NCBI GenBank assembly: GCA_958496175.1 | Contig: OY292277.1 | Coordinates: 42,853,050-42,917,049 of the forward strand | DNA from: Sisyra terminalis | Lineage: Eukaryota > Arthropoda > Insecta > Neuroptera > Sisyridae | DNA: 64,000 nucleotides | Direction of reading: 5' to 3' | Part shown: piece after piece, positions 34,301-46,700 of the stretch | Numbering within the stretch: position 1 is the stretch's first letter | Layout of the letters: each line of letters opens with the position of its first letter | Program-made: the position numbers and the translations under genes | The notes under the pieces: generated by a model | What the model was told of the DNA's origin: nothing | The model's input: the letters and a program-made list of their open reading frames with translations, nothing else | Databases searched by the model: none

Positions 34301-37300
34301 TGCGGGTCGCATGCGGCCCGCGGGCCGCAGGTTGCCGACCCATGGCCTAAATGATCCGATGATTAGTCCGACTAAATATCCAACTTCCAACAACACCATT
34401 CACGATCCTACTTTAGATCCAACTTTGAAAGTCGGACCACAAGTTGGACTGCAAGTCGGAGCGTGAATGGCCTGCTTAAGAAACATTGAGGCTGCCAAAA
34501 TTTCAATAATTTCCATTTCTTTTAGCCGTTTTTACGTATTCAATAATTCGTGGTTGTAATATTTTGCAGAAATTTTAGTTATAGAATTGTAGTTATGAAA
34601 CAAGCCTATGTTTAGAGCAGTGTTTTTCAGAGGAGTGCGGGAAAAGTATGGCAGAGGTACACCTAGTACAAATGGTTCAAATAATATTGCCACATAAAAA
34701 TGACGATTTTATTTATTTTCTTGGTATGGGGTACATAGCGTCATGCCTGTTATATAATGGCCAAAGAGAGGTCAAAAGTTTTGGAAAGGCAAGCCTAGAG
34801 GATAGAAGATAAAATTTTGCCAACATTACAGAAAGTATTAAGACAATATTTTTTTTTTAAAACATACACATTAAGCTTTTATTATGTTGTATAATACGAT
34901 TGCCTTCATGATATTATTTTGATGACAAAGACATTGAATATTTTTACAATAGCAATTTTTTTTTCCACAACCCATAATTTATGGAAACATACATTGAGAA
35001 TTTGAATATTTATTTTGGCCAAACCAAATATGTTTTGTTCTATCTTAAGTTTCTAAATAAACTAACCAAGAAGTGAGATTATCTGTTGACTCCATTTGTA
35101 GAGGAAGTCTCCACTAACGATTTGGATGACTAATACCTTGTAATACAATTAGTATAAGGTGACAAAATTGAATTAGCATAAATCAAAATTTTAATGGAAT
35201 ATATTGATCGTAACACATTATTTAATGTCTTTTTCAGTCGAATTTCCCCTCCTGTGCCCCTGAAATCCATTCTAGAAAGAGTTACAATTTATATTTAAAA
35301 ACATACAAGGCAATTAAGAAGTTCTTAAGAAGGTAAAATACTAATATTTCATAAATATATTTATTGGTAATAATTTACATCGATAATAATGTCAAATATG
35401 TTTCCTTTGAATTTTTCTTTTTGTATTGATGTAAAACTGAAATTTTTCCGTTCGTATACATATTTTATATTTTTTATTGGCATCTAACGACTTCGTGCAA
35501 CACTTATGTAAAATTTATTAATCTTTCAACATACTTGTTATCGTGAAAAATATCTTTCGAAGATAACTTTGCATTTTCCATTTAATTTATAGTATGTAGG
35601 ATATTGGAGGGATCAAAATTCAATGCCTTTGTTGATTTCCCATTCAATAATTTTTAGCCTAACAACAATTACAATGCCGTTTAAAATTTGAACCATACAT
35701 AATTTACCGCCTTATTTATGACGGCTGGATTGAAAATACGAGTCGGAAGCAAATATTGTCTTATTTGAGTTATTACATCATCACTATGAATACATCTGGT
35801 TTATATAAAAAAAAAAAAGATTTGATTTGTACTAAAATGACTAATTGTAATGATGTAATTGCTAAGAATTTGTTTTTTGTCTTATGGGAAAAGAAAACCG
35901 GTTCGATTACTTTCTATTTGTTGGTATTGTACATATACGGCTCACGGTTGATATCTAGAAATGAAATTGAAAATGAAAACGTTTTTCCTCATTTTTCCCT
36001 TTTTATGGGTTATCAATCGATTGACGTGATTATAAAGTCTCTGCACATGAAGCCATACACTATACACCATTTATGCATTTATTATTTTAAAATCGTTAAT
36101 ACTTTTAGTAAGGTCATGCTGAATGTCGCGTCACGTTTTTCATTATTGTATTTATTTCTTCACAGATCTTATTATAATTCTGTAATTTTGAAATTGGGGT
36201 TTTATTTTTTTCAGGCGTCCACAATCGATGGGAGGAGAAAGGGCGCTTGCCTGTTTTGCCAGGAGTATTTTATGGACTTGTACTTGTTGGCCGAATTGAA
36301 GACAATCAGTTTAAAAGTAACGACAGTCGATATGCAGAAGCCACCACCTGATTTCAGGACAAATTTCGAAGCGACACCACCGCCTATTCTTATCGATAAT
36401 GGTCTAGCTGTGCTGGAAAACGAAAAAATCGAACGACATATCATGAAAAATGTTCCTGGTGGTCATAATTTGTTCGTACAAGTGCGTAATTTTTTACAAT
36501 TTCTTAAAAAATTTAAGCTTAGAAGTGTTAAGATTGATAGCAAAATTACTCTACAACTTATATAGTACATAAGTTGATTTCTTCATTGAAAACTGTTTTG
36601 AATAGGTAGAATTAATATACACTAGAACCCGTTAGGTTCCATTCTAATGGAAATTATTACGGACAAAGATCAGCTGCTTTAACTATAACAAAATGCAATT
36701 TTTATGGAGAAGAGTGAGTAAGTGAGATCTATTGAGTTTAGTAGTTCAAATACAAGTTGTAATATACATGGAATGGATGCGGATGGAGTGAGAAGGACTA
36801 TTTCTTCGCACCAACGAAAACGTCTCACCGATCAGCAATTTTAATATATAGGATTACCGCCGAAATTTAAAGTTCCAATTCACTTTTGTATACTTTGATT
36901 CATTACTGATTCATGACGTCAGTGTTTTTACTGACCCAACCACACTACAACATCCACAACGACCCTTTTGAATAGCTGGGTCAAAATGCGCGATACGAAA
37001 TTGACCCATAATGCTCAGGAGCTAGTGGAATACGAAAAATATTACCCGTAAATGTAAACATTGTGGTCGTTTAGTGAAGCGCATCCTATATATCTCCATC
37101 GTATTTATCGTATTCGCATGGATTTACTTAACATTTTAATTCAAAATACGATTGTCGTGTATACGTAACTCTTACTCTTCTTTTTAAATTTGCCAAAAGT
37201 GAGACTAGACTAAAACTATCCCAAACATAAGTATTAGGTTGAAGAATAAATATGCAGCTTTTTTACCAAAGACTTCCTTAAACAATAATCAAACAAATCA

Positions 37301-40300
37301 TAACAATAAATCAATTAATTATGAAATCGCCGTCACTTTGAGACAAAGTTGATGCTGTTACGCTAAAAAATGGTATCAAGGAAGTTGTTGAACCAAATTT
37401 TAAGGTTCTCTTCTTTATCGAAGGTATCATCTCTTATGTGATTCGATAGCAGAATATATGGTAATCCGCTGGTGTAAGATCTAGAAAATACGGAAGATGT
37501 TGAAGGATCTTCCATTCGAGCTCTTGGTGATTTGTTTAAATGGGACCTGATGTTGGAAAAAGGAGTACGGTTTGTCCTTCTCGATGGGATCTTTTCGTCC
37601 GCCGAATTCTCCGGATTTTGCATCGACGGATTACCCTTTTTTCCACTTCCTGTTCAATTCATGTGCGGAGGGGTACCTTCGACAATGAATTGGATCTTAA
37701 AAGCTAGTTCAAATACTTCTTTGATATCAAACCCGGCGATTTTGGGCGGATCGGCATTGATAAATTAGTCGAGAGATTGGAGGAGGCCGTAAATATCGAC
37801 GGTGATTACATAACTGTTTAATTTATTGTTATGATTATAATGTTTAAATAAAAGTCTTTGATAAAAACTCTACGAATTCAAATCAGTAATCATAACAATA
37901 AATTTATCAATTATGAAATCACTGTAGCTGTTTACGGCCTTCTCCCACCTCTGAACCAATTAGTTGATGCTATTCCGCCAAAAATTCCCCGATTGGGTAT
38001 CAAAGATATTGCTGAACTATATTTTAAGGTCCTCTTGATTATTGAAGGTATCGCCCCTCATGTGATTCAATAGGCAGCAGAAAACATGGTAATCCATCGA
38101 TGTAAGGTCTGGAAAATACGGCGGATACTGAAGGATCTCCCATTCTCTTGGAAAAGAGCTTTGGCGACTTTTGTAAAATAGGACCTGATTTTGTTATGAA
38201 AAGGAATACGGTTTGGCCTTGTCCATGGGACTTTTTCATCTGCCGTATTTTCCGGACCTTACACTAACAAATTTTCATATTACCGCTCCTTAGTAAAAAC
38301 ATACTCAAGTCCCTTTTAGGTCGATCAATATCTGGCAATGATGCATTTTCAACTTAGTATTCTATTCGCAATTTTTTTGTTAATTAAATTCTAAATGGTA
38401 TCATTTTCTCTTTTGTCACTAAATTTTCATTATGGGCCGATTTATTTGCGAATTATATTAAAAACAAAGTAGAAAATGCAACTTTGCCAGATATTGACCT
38501 ACCTATAAGGAACTTGAGTCTAAAAACGCTACGTACTTATTACAGATCCTAATATTTTAATTATATTGAGTCAATTTAACTAGAATTCACTATTTCAATA
38601 CTAAAAAATCACTATTTTCAATACTATAAAGATAGCATTCATTTACGTATGGGAAATCGTACCATTTTTAAACCACCTTCTTTTAGTATACATAAGATAC
38701 GTAAAAAACGTTCGCTATTTTGTAATTTACAAATATTTGCAATTATTCACATAGAGACTTATCATAACAAATTACTTTGATAAGTTAATTACTAAATAGC
38801 AATTTATATACTTTCTTTTAAAAAATAGTTTTTACAATGGTAAGGGTTTTAATTATCTACTTCCGCCCATAATCGGTGACCTAAGGAGTGCCAAGATTTG
38901 AGCTTGAAATTTCCTTGAGAAATATATTGTATTTTTTAATTAACTAACCGAGGGAAAGTAAAACCCAAAACAAAAACAAAGAACGTATTCGATTTCCTAT
39001 TTACCAATCTAAGTTTTTCAGTTCAAGTTCATTGATTTTATTGATTTTTAATTTATATTCGCCGCACGTTTAGTAAATTTAATATTCGGCAATTAATTTT
39101 TATAAAGGAATTTACATCAGCGAACTTCAAAATTTTTTTTTTCGATAGTTTCTGACTTGTTAATTGGCATAAAATTATTTAATTAATGTTTTTTTTTTTA
39201 AGATTAAAAGTTTGAATTTCACAACTGTTTTATTTGTGCAGATTTGCTTGGCAAATATTTCTGAATTTTATTATATTTTTTAAACAAAAATGACTTTGAC
39301 TTAAAAGCATCTGATCTTTGGAAGTTTTCCAAAATAATATTGCGATTAAGTTAAGAATAAAAGGTGCTAATAAGAGGGAAATTGCAAAGAAAACAACTAC
39401 TAATGGAAAAGTTTAAAATATATCTGCTTTTCATACTTTTATTTTATAAAAGTTATTTTTTTCTTATTTCCGTCCAATTTTTTTTGTAAGTCTAAAATTA
39501 TGCCAAGTTTGTATAAACAGATTTTGGTCTATTTTAAAATTTAATAATTTTGAGAATTGGGTGAATTAAATATTTGGAAAATATTTCCAAATAATTGGCC
39601 AATTCTTACCGGCCGCTGATCGAATATATTTTGATAGCCAATTGTTTTAAATTTATCAATTTTTATTAAACAAGCAATTGAATTAAATCAGATGAATACA
39701 TGTATTGTTATAAGGATTATATAATTAAATGAGTTTGATAAATTCATAGAAATTCGCCTACATCTTTTATATAAACTTAAAAAAAATAATTTTATTTCTC
39801 TATTATTTTTTGCAAATTTTATTACAAGAAATGCAAAACTTAACCGTAAATTAACCTTTGTTGTATTCGAATTTATCATACAAGCATTAGTCTTGTACAT
39901 TTTTAATTCGTTGGAGTCGGAAGACCTTAGCTTATTCCCTATATTCCTCATTTTTCATTTTTCAATTTTTAATGTTCTATTCTAAAACATGTTTATTATT
40001 AAATGAGTTTTTGGGAATTTTTTGGGAGTTTAAATGAATATTAGGGCCATTTTTTTATTCGAAATCCCTTTATATTTGGTGCCTAAGTTGCTCGACTTAC
40101 TCCTAAATAATAGCTTTATATTCATTTAATTAAACGAAATAAAATTGTATTCAAATTTCCAATGTTTGGATGTCATAAAATTCAAATTTGTGTAGAACTA
40201 GTTCACAACTTACAAAGGTTTACTATTACCACTGGAATTTTTTTCCTCATGTGTTTTGAATTTTAATAGACGAAAAGTCAATAAAATGTAATACTTGCAT

Positions 40301-41280
40301 ACATACTCTTGTAATGCGATAAATATTAGCTCTAAAGAATATTAATGTTTATTTTTATCGCTAATCGTGTCGTATATTCGTTTCATTTGATTTACATAAA
40401 ATCGGCAAAATTCAAAATCATATGACTTTAAAGTATTTATTTTCTTAATCGATATATTTATATTATTTTAGGTGTAATTTTTCAAGTTATGATAGTCAAT
40501 TTAGTTTAAAAATTAAATCAATTTTTTTTTAGGTTGAAATTTCACATGATTATTTTTATAGTCATTTGATTTTTTAATGTTATCTAATTTTTATAGATAA
40601 GTAGCTAAACCCAAAGATTTCGCCTGCATGACGAAAGAGGCCATATTTCGATAGGCACTTCAGTGGAAACGTATTCCTCTACCAATTATTTGTAAAATAT
40701 AATTTTTGATTACACAGCAAATGAAATTAGATTCAGTAGGGTTTTGAATTGTTTAAAAGATTAGCCTTTTTTAAAGATAAGATTATTTGTAGCAATTATA
40801 GGATTTATTTATCATTAATAATGTTATTTTTTTCTGTTTTTTTAGGATAAGGAAGTGGCGACACTAATCGAAAATTTGTACAGCAAACTCAAGTTGGTGT
40901 TGGTGAAAAAAGACGAAGCCAAAAGTGCACAATTATTGGCACATCTACGAAAAATAAATGACCATTTGGCCAAACGGGGTACTCGTTTCCTCACCGGCGA
41001 TACAATTTGCTGTTTCGATTGCGAATTGATGCCCCGACTACAGCATATACGTGTGGCTGCAAAATATTTCGTTGACTTCACCATTCCCACCGAATTAACA
41101 GCCCTTTGGCGTTATATGTACCACATGTACCAACTGGATGCCTTTACCCAAAGTTGTCCGGCCGACCAAGACATTATAAACCACTATAAATTGCAACAAA
41201 TGCTTAAAATGAAAAAGCACGAGGAATTGGAAACACCCAGTTTTACCACTTCAATCCCCATTGATGTCAAAGATGACTAA
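25342..41280 (+). CDS. Clic: Chloride intracellular channel protein (CLIC)
   Basis: Three coding exons: 25342-25410, 36215-36481 and 40846-41280. All junctions are phase 0 with GT-AG ends, and they give 256 residues. The start MADETHENG and VPEIELIIK open a thioredoxin/glutaredoxin-like N-domain with CLFC at residues 35-38, then YLLAELK, VDMQKPPPDF and the PPPILIDNG cis-Pro region. The C-terminal all-alpha GST-like domain follows (KINDHLAKRGTRFLTGDT, DCELMPRLQHIRVAAKYFVD, LTALWRYMYHMYQLDAFT). This is nearly word for word the insect CLIC. The family is soluble and can insert into membranes, and has glutathione-dependent redox activity. Intron 1 is 10.8 kb and intron 2 is 4.4 kb; both are full of transposon relics. 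The donor of exon 2 is GTGCGT, slightly off consensus. Candidate poly(A) signals lie at about 41887 and 42044. Confidence 0.96.
26386..26675. mobile_element. Palindromic MITE in Clic intron 1
   Basis: The sequence reads almost the same on both strands. TTAAATAAGAAGACAATTCA near 26390 pairs with TGAATTGTCTTCTTATTTAA near 26660, and GTAACTTCATCAGGCTTCTT pairs with AAGAAGCCTGATGAAGTTAC. A 14-base segment around 26468-26481 is present in the left arm only. The loop is about 50 bp. There is no coding sequence; family not recognised. Confidence 0.8.
27415..28505 (-). repeat. 1.07 kb dispersed repeat, copy 1
   Basis: The whole stretch is the reverse complement of 47383-48455, so two copies lie 20 kb apart in opposite orientation. 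It combines at least two modules: a GGGTGGCCAACCC-like end, as in hAT elements (here inverted at 27546-27560), and the Helitron-type CATCAGCTAG terminus (here inverted at about 28434). No intact protein was seen. Copy 1 lies in Clic intron 1 and copy 2 lies downstream of Clic. Confidence 0.8.
29740..30595. mobile_element. Large foldback element, about 0.86 kb (copy 2)
   Basis: The two halves are almost perfect reverse complements with a short loop near 30165-30200. Landmarks are CACACCGGTGAGGTAGTACG at about 30040 against CGTACTACCTCACCGGTGTG at about 30270, and ATACACGGAAACTCTGATTT against AAATCAGAGTTTCCGTGTAT. The outer core (GAAAGTTTGAGCCCTTAATA) is the diverged counterpart of the arm core of the foldback at 2776-3830. 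The ORF-like frames inside are just the palindrome read twice. It lies in Clic intron 1. Confidence 0.87.
33030..33430 (+). repeat. Dispersed repeat interrupted by a MITE (with 62430-62720)
   Basis: Segments on both sides of the MITE at 33189-33312 match 62430-62720 in the same order. On the left these are GTTTGCAGTACTAA, TGTAAGGTA, TAAGTTAGTA and ACTCTTGT; on the right a Leu/Ile-like AAATTGATGC and ATCTATACT. This shows one older repeat split by a younger insertion. The class is unknown. Confidence 0.6.
33189..33312 (+). mobile_element. MITE with 9-bp target duplication, copy 1
   Basis: Terminal inverted repeats start CAAGGTTTATAAA and continue to ACACAGGT. The element is bounded by a perfect 9-bp duplication CTTCTACTG (33180-33188 and 33313-33321). 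It is 124 bp long. Copy 2 at 51625-51776 lies in the other orientation and has its own perfect 9-bp duplication. Nine-base duplications are typical of Mutator-like elements, so a MULE origin is inferred; no transposase is present. Confidence 0.88.
33691..34475 (+). mobile_element. piggyBac-like MITE split by a hAT element (copy 1)
   Basis: Ends are inverted: GCAGGCCATTCACGCTCCGA at 33691 and its complement ending GGCCTGC at 34475. The repeats run on through GACTTGCAGTCCAACTAGT. TTAA lies next to the right end and TTAAA next to the left, which fits a TTAA target, though the left end is one base off. Removing the nested hAT leaves about 186 bp, matching the uninterrupted copy at 43252-43445. 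Confidence 0.82.
33754..34344 (-). mobile_element. hAT element nested in the MITE, with transposase remnant
   Basis: The 591-bp element has terminal repeats CATGGGTCGGCAACCT and is flanked by a perfect 8-bp duplication GCCTAAAT (33746-33753 and 34345-34352), diagnostic of hAT transposition. On the minus strand 34343-33920 encodes the last part of a hAT transposase: NPFAVDIGNVPSDLQ, LVDFYGSLPSE, MFDSTY, then after a TGA stop EPTFSILNYRKNKHCSRLSN and HLDAILRVSTSK. This is the C-terminal dimerisation region seen in GTF2IRD2/ZBED-like hAT proteins. The TGA sits where the family has Cys. Most of the catalytic region is deleted, so it is non-autonomous. Confidence 0.9.
37300..38280 (-). pseudogene. 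mariner transposase remnants, two tandem copies
   Basis: Two copies of the 3' part of a mariner element lie in tandem (about 37300-37640 and 37880-38280), same orientation. On the minus strand copy 1 reads PYFLDLTPADYHIF in one frame, which is the conserved third-Asp region of mariner transposases, then, in another frame, NHIRDDTFDKEENLKIWFNN and FLD. Copy 2 has FPDLTSMDYHVF-type remains with several frame breaks. Both continue into the same 3' untranslated DNA. It is long dead and lies in Clic intron 2. Confidence 0.72.
38303..38519 (+). mobile_element. MITE, uninterrupted relative of 19277-19945
   Basis: Ends are inverted (ACTCAAGT at 38303 and ACTTGAGT at 38519). The interior has TTATTCGCAATTTTTTTGTT-like and AATGCAACTTTGCCAGATAT segments shared with the MITE of Swip-1 intron 1. 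The spot where the other copy holds the Helitron (near TAAATGGTAT) is intact here, giving the pre-insertion structure. Confidence 0.68.
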
Positions 41281-43251
41281 ACCTCTAGTTTTAAACATAC
41301 AAGGAAGTCAATGGTGATAACAAGAAATACCCTCCCCCAGCACGTACGAATATAATCTTCAATATTAACTTTCGTATTTAGCTTTACGTTTTTTGTAAGA
41401 TAACAATTAAGATCAAGAATCTAGAATATAAAATGTGTATCTTCGCCTAAATACCGATGAATTACGCACATGTATTATCAATTACCAGCTACGGCTTTCC
41501 TATGTCAAACAATATGAAATTTTTTACTAAATTCTCATTAAAAATTCTTTTAGGTGAAGATATCACCTGCTTAGTGCTCCTTCAAATGAAGCAGATCAAA
41601 AATTGTGCCTTTTGTTATTTAATGATAATATGTTACTTATTATCTCGTTACTTTATTCAATTAATGAAATTTATACTTCCTCGTAGATATTTTTAACACT
41701 TGAGACTAACCAGATCTACACTGTACTTGTTTATTACTTAAAAAAAAACTTAATTTCCACGTACTCAATTTTTCTTTAAAAAAAATAACTAAAGAAGTAA
41801 AATCAAGTCAAAGGTTATTTATTCAAATCAGCGACTAACGAACAAAGAGTTCACATATTTTAATACGTGCACTGATTTATCTAATATACGAAAATAAAAC
41901 TATACAAAATATTACCGTGTCCAATAAGATGGCCCAAATAGATAATAAAAAGTGTATTACTTTATAATTATATTATTATTTTAAGTATTTTTAATGTGAA
42001 TATTATAATCAAGATTGGTGATAATTGATTGTATTATATTCTAAATAAACGCAACCACCAGAACAATTAAATCTTTTATTTGATCATCCTTTTTTTGTGA
42101 GGAATGTCGTTATGAGGAAAAAATGCATGTAAGGTATTATTTGTGTCCTTCAAATGCCGTTTTTCGTGACGCAGATTCACTTTTATTGTGCCACTTTTTA
42201 TCAGTCGGGTGTTAAGTTATTAATGGATGGTTTTAATTGAATAATGATTGATGCAATGAAAAACGAGATGTTATGTAAGGACTGCTTTTATAATTAGAAT
42301 TCGTAGCATTGGTAGTTATGTTTTCGAAGTTCTAATGTAAATAAGTTGTATGATTAATTTGAGCAATGGTGACGCTTAATTTGCCATTAAAGAGTTATAG
42401 GGCATAAGCAATATGAATCGGCCCTGGAAAGATATTTTAATACTTTGTAACAGTATGTATGCAATGATGAATCTAAGCCTAGATCCGTGAGTCCCAAGCC
42501 TAGGGCTGCGATTTTAGGGGCCGGAAAATTATCAAAACACCGATATTTTAGAGGAAAAACAATGTATGGGTAATACAATTTTAAAAATTGCTTTGAGCTA
42601 ATTTTGCTATGAATGTATGGAACATCTTCAATAAAGTATGTAAAATATTTATTTTATTGAATTTACTTTTCAATTTGTCTCATCACATATTTCAGTTGTT
42701 AAATTACTAGTAATTAGAGGACTCTCATTTTGGGGACATTCAAAACAAATTGAAGATCTTTGTAATGGTAATTTTTTAGGAACCGTGGAACTTCTTGCTA
42801 AATTCTATCTTTTTTTGTTAGAACATTTACAGTCCTAGACAAATCTTGATAGTCGAAATACGTCATATTTATCTAAAGCATTACAGTATTCTGACTATTA
42901 AGGACTGACCCTAATAGATGAATATATTCCCAAATATTATCTTCTTAAAGATTCATTACAAAATAGTGAAGATATTCGCTTCGCGCAAAATATATGGCAT
43001 ATATTGCATTCACAGAATCTTAGGATGTGAATTCTAATGTTGATATTGCTTTGCGTATCTTTTTTTAATCTATACTTCAAATTGTTCAAGGGAAAGATCT
43101 TTTTCAACTCTGGAACGAACAAAGGCTACTAACGAGCAAGTATTGGCCAAGATAGGCTTAATACCCTGGATTTTTATCTATTGAAGCTTAATTAGTGCAA
43201 AAAATCGACTACGGTAATATAATCGACATTTTTATGTAAACCAAAAGTAAA

Positions 43252-43445
43252 GCAAGCCATTTACGCTCCGACTTGCAGTCTAACTAGTCGGACTACTAAT
43301 TGGATCTTCTAGTTGTCCTTCTAAATGATCCGACCAGTCCGACTAGACATCCAATTTTCAACATCATTCACGATCCGACTTTAGATCCAACTTCGAAAGT
43401 CGGACCACTAGTTGGACTGCAAGTCGGAGTGTTAATGGCCTGTTT
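43252..43445 (+). mobile_element. piggyBac-like MITE, uninterrupted copy 2
   Basis: It has the same inverted ends (TTTACGCTCCGACTTGCAGT at left; its complement with GGCCTG at right) and the same interior as 33691-34475 but lacks the hAT insertion. The interior word where the hAT landed in the other copy is CTAAATGATCCGA here. No clear TTAA duplication is visible at this copy. Confidence 0.78.
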
Positions 43446-43499
43446 ATGGAGAGGAAGTTAATATCTTATTTTAAGTTGGAAAAAAGCTGTGTAATTATA

Positions 43500-43720
43500 T
43501 TAAACTTTAAAAAATTATTGGAGTTAATAAGATATATATAAAAAATTATAAGTAAATTCATAAGAAGTTTTGTAAAAATTAATAAAAATTCATTCGTAAT
43601 TTAAGTATTTGATTTGAAAATTCGATATTTTATTTTGTAAACCTACTTGTTATGGAGCAAAAAGGACCGAATATTGAATGGGACCCAGGACGGCTTCAGA
43701 CTTAAATCCACCACTGTATG
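43500..43720 (+). repeat. Dispersed repeat, copy 2 (with 7340-7560)
   Basis: Direct copy of the unclassified repeat at 7340-7560. Shared words include ATAAGAAGT, TTTATTTTGTAAACC and ATTGAATGGGACC. Confidence 0.6.
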
Positions 43721-46700
43721 TATGTGCTAATGAAATACTAAGATCCTGGAAGTTTCAATTCCCTCAACTAGTGGTTGTGAAAAATCATAATAAGTCAAGA
43801 GCCAAAAACATTGTTTTTCTTAGAATGAAGTTAGTCAATAGATCTAATATGATAATTTAACTAGGGGTTGATAATGGTTTTTCTATCAAAGTCTAACAAC
43901 TATATTAACTTCATAAAATCTATCAAAAATTTATCATAAAACAATTTTGGAACTGGAAATATTGTTTAAAGTTTTAAATACTTTCTTTATAATATATGAA
44001 TTTTTTCAGATTTTTATAGGTAAACTACATACACAAAAAAAAACCTCTTCCGTGCTTAGGGGCAATTAGCTCTTGTTTAATTTGAATGTGCTTAGAAATC
44101 ATGAAAATATGCGATAAATGTTAAAGATATTTTAAAAATATCTTTTTGGGGTCGGTTTGCCATGCTTATAGTCCTAGGCCCTTATATCATTTAGATTAGA
44201 AACATAAATTTTTCACAAAAATCTCAAATGACAATTGAACCGAAACCAACGCTATTGATGCTAAGATTTCTGAAGTTCAGAATTTAATAATATTTCACTT
44301 ACTTGATAGAAGAATTATTATCTTGATTAATTGAGCACTATTTAAATTATCACTTAGATCACTTTTTAGTTTTTAATCAATTGAAATTAATTAATTAAGA
44401 ACAAAGTATGAATAAGCCAAGCGATGCACTAACATCTAAAAACAGCACACAAACTCCGATGCAAGCAGCTATTAGCCAATGGGATTGCGAGATTTCAAGA
44501 TGTTCATTTGTTTTGATTGTTGAAATTTTGAAAATTTAACAAAACTACTCCCAGATGGCTCACTCATAAAGCTTTCAATGACTCAATGCCATAGGCGATA
44601 TTGATTGTACATATTCAGGCTAAATAAGAGCAATAATTGATATTAATTATATGATATAAATATTTCATTTTTACTATATAGTATTCTTTCAAAAAATCTG
44701 AAAAATTCATACATTATATTGAAAGTAAATGAAATTTAAAAGAATATTTTTCTAGCGGTATTAAAATAGTTTCATAAAGCTATGTAACGAAGGCATTGCA
44801 AATCCCTGAATCATATTTAAATTTTAAATCAATCGATTATACATTTTTTTTCAAAATGGGATAGTTTAGATAGATTTAGAGGATCCGGGACCTAACTAGA
44901 GGACCCGGTGAACTTCATACCACCTAAAATTGAATTATTAAATTAATTGATACCGGTAATATTGCCACATTTTTAATTATTAATATGGATATAATTAAAT
45001 ACACATACTTATGCTTGATTATATTAAATTAAGTACGTTTTTAAATATTTTTATTTTACATATTTAAATTCATACCATTAAGAACATTAAACATTTTTGA
45101 ACAAACATTCATAAAATCTCACTTATTTATGACTTTTTAGACTTACATGGATATTTCAAGACACATTTTTATAATTGGTCTTTTGTGTCCCTAGAAATTA
45201 TATTGTTTTTTTGGTCAATTCGCTCCTATAGTCGCTATTAGTCAGGGACTAGATGCTTACTGGGAATGTTCCTGTTTTCCTTAGAACTTTTTAGTATAAT
45301 TATTTCATACGAAAACAGAGGTGTTTTCGAATATTTATGCTTTCGGGAGCTGAAATACTTCTCAGTTAAAAAAAATATTCTGATATAGAAAATAAAAGAA
45401 AAGGAAATCTCTCATAAAGATGATCAACATGGGAAACATATGTGATATTTTACATGAAGAGACCACTTTCAGAATAAACCCCATTCAAGTATTCTGAAAT
45501 TTTCCTATTATGCTATCTTCTACATAAGTTTTACAATTATTTTTAAGTTAATCACAATTTAAATATCTAGGGTAAGTAAAATTTAGTCGAAATTCTTACC
45601 TAATATCAAATTTTTAAAAATATTTCCATTGTAAAATTTTAGAGAAACTTATCTTGTCTTATAAAAATTTCGGGAAGGACAACGAAAATGAAGACTTCGT
45701 TAAGCTCGAGGAATCAATCTAAAATCATATCCAAATCAGGGGGAGCCACGTCGTTGTCTAATCAGGACTAATTCCAATTCGATTAGGTTGTTATATACGC
45801 TAAAATAATTATATTATTTTGACTAATTATATTGAGTTATTATGTACCTAATTGTTTTATACCAAACACAGCAAGAAAACAGCCCAGGGGGTTTATGTTC
45901 CCAATGATTTCCCTTTTGATTTGAATTGGAACATTTAAATCTGAGATCAGCGTTCTGAAACATATTGAGATAAAATTTGATAAATAAAATCAATAAAATT
46001 GTAAGAAATATCACAGACCTAAATACTTTCCGGTTATAGGCAACGCAGCCAACATTTGCGTCCTGAAGGTTATCGCCTAAAATTTTGAAAAATAAAGTAC
46101 ATTTCAAGAGACGAGAAAGTCCGAATTGATATTTTTCTGATTTCATCTTACAAAATTTTGAATGAAATGCCATAATTGTAAATTAATTGTTCCTTTTTAT
46201 GTCGCTGACTTTGGAAATCAGGCAACATTAGCCAACATTAGCAATCTATGAAATTATCAAGCAATATCGTAAAGTTTAAATTCAGTTTTTCATTAATTTA
46301 TTTAGAGTGATACTTTGTCGATTAGAAAGATTCTTATATAGCTTATATATGTGACAAATAAAAGACTAAATTGCTGCAAAAATATTTGCAGCGACATAAG
46401 ACTTTGCCTATACAAGCGCCATAAATGTGTAATATTTGCATTAGTAAACAGTATATGACCAAGAGGAATGTTTCTATGAATAGTTTTCACCAGTACAAAA
46501 TACTAGATACTCTTCATACCTAATTATGTCATTTTTGAGTACCTGTGATTTTATGTATTGATTTATTGACTAAGCAAGTTAAACAAACCATTCAATAAGT
46601 AGTTTTTAAAAATGTAATTTTGATTTCAAGACCTTATAAGTATCTAAAACATATTAATAATGTCTACGGGATCCTTTTGTAAAACTTAATTTTTTAAATA

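Noticed and set aside
34617..34700. Possible left end of a hAT MITE (CAGTGTTTTTCAG)
   Set aside because: No matching right end or target duplication could be found.
35756..36565. 269-codon open frame, longest in the window
   Set aside because: Only the part from 36215 to 36481 is real coding DNA (Clic exon 2). The rest is intron read through the acceptor and the donor.
40842..41090. 82-codon minus-strand frame
   Set aside because: Antisense to Clic exon 3.
45823..46173. 116-codon minus-strand frame
   Set aside because: AT-rich, with no recognisable domain, splice context or conserved motif. Consistent with chance.
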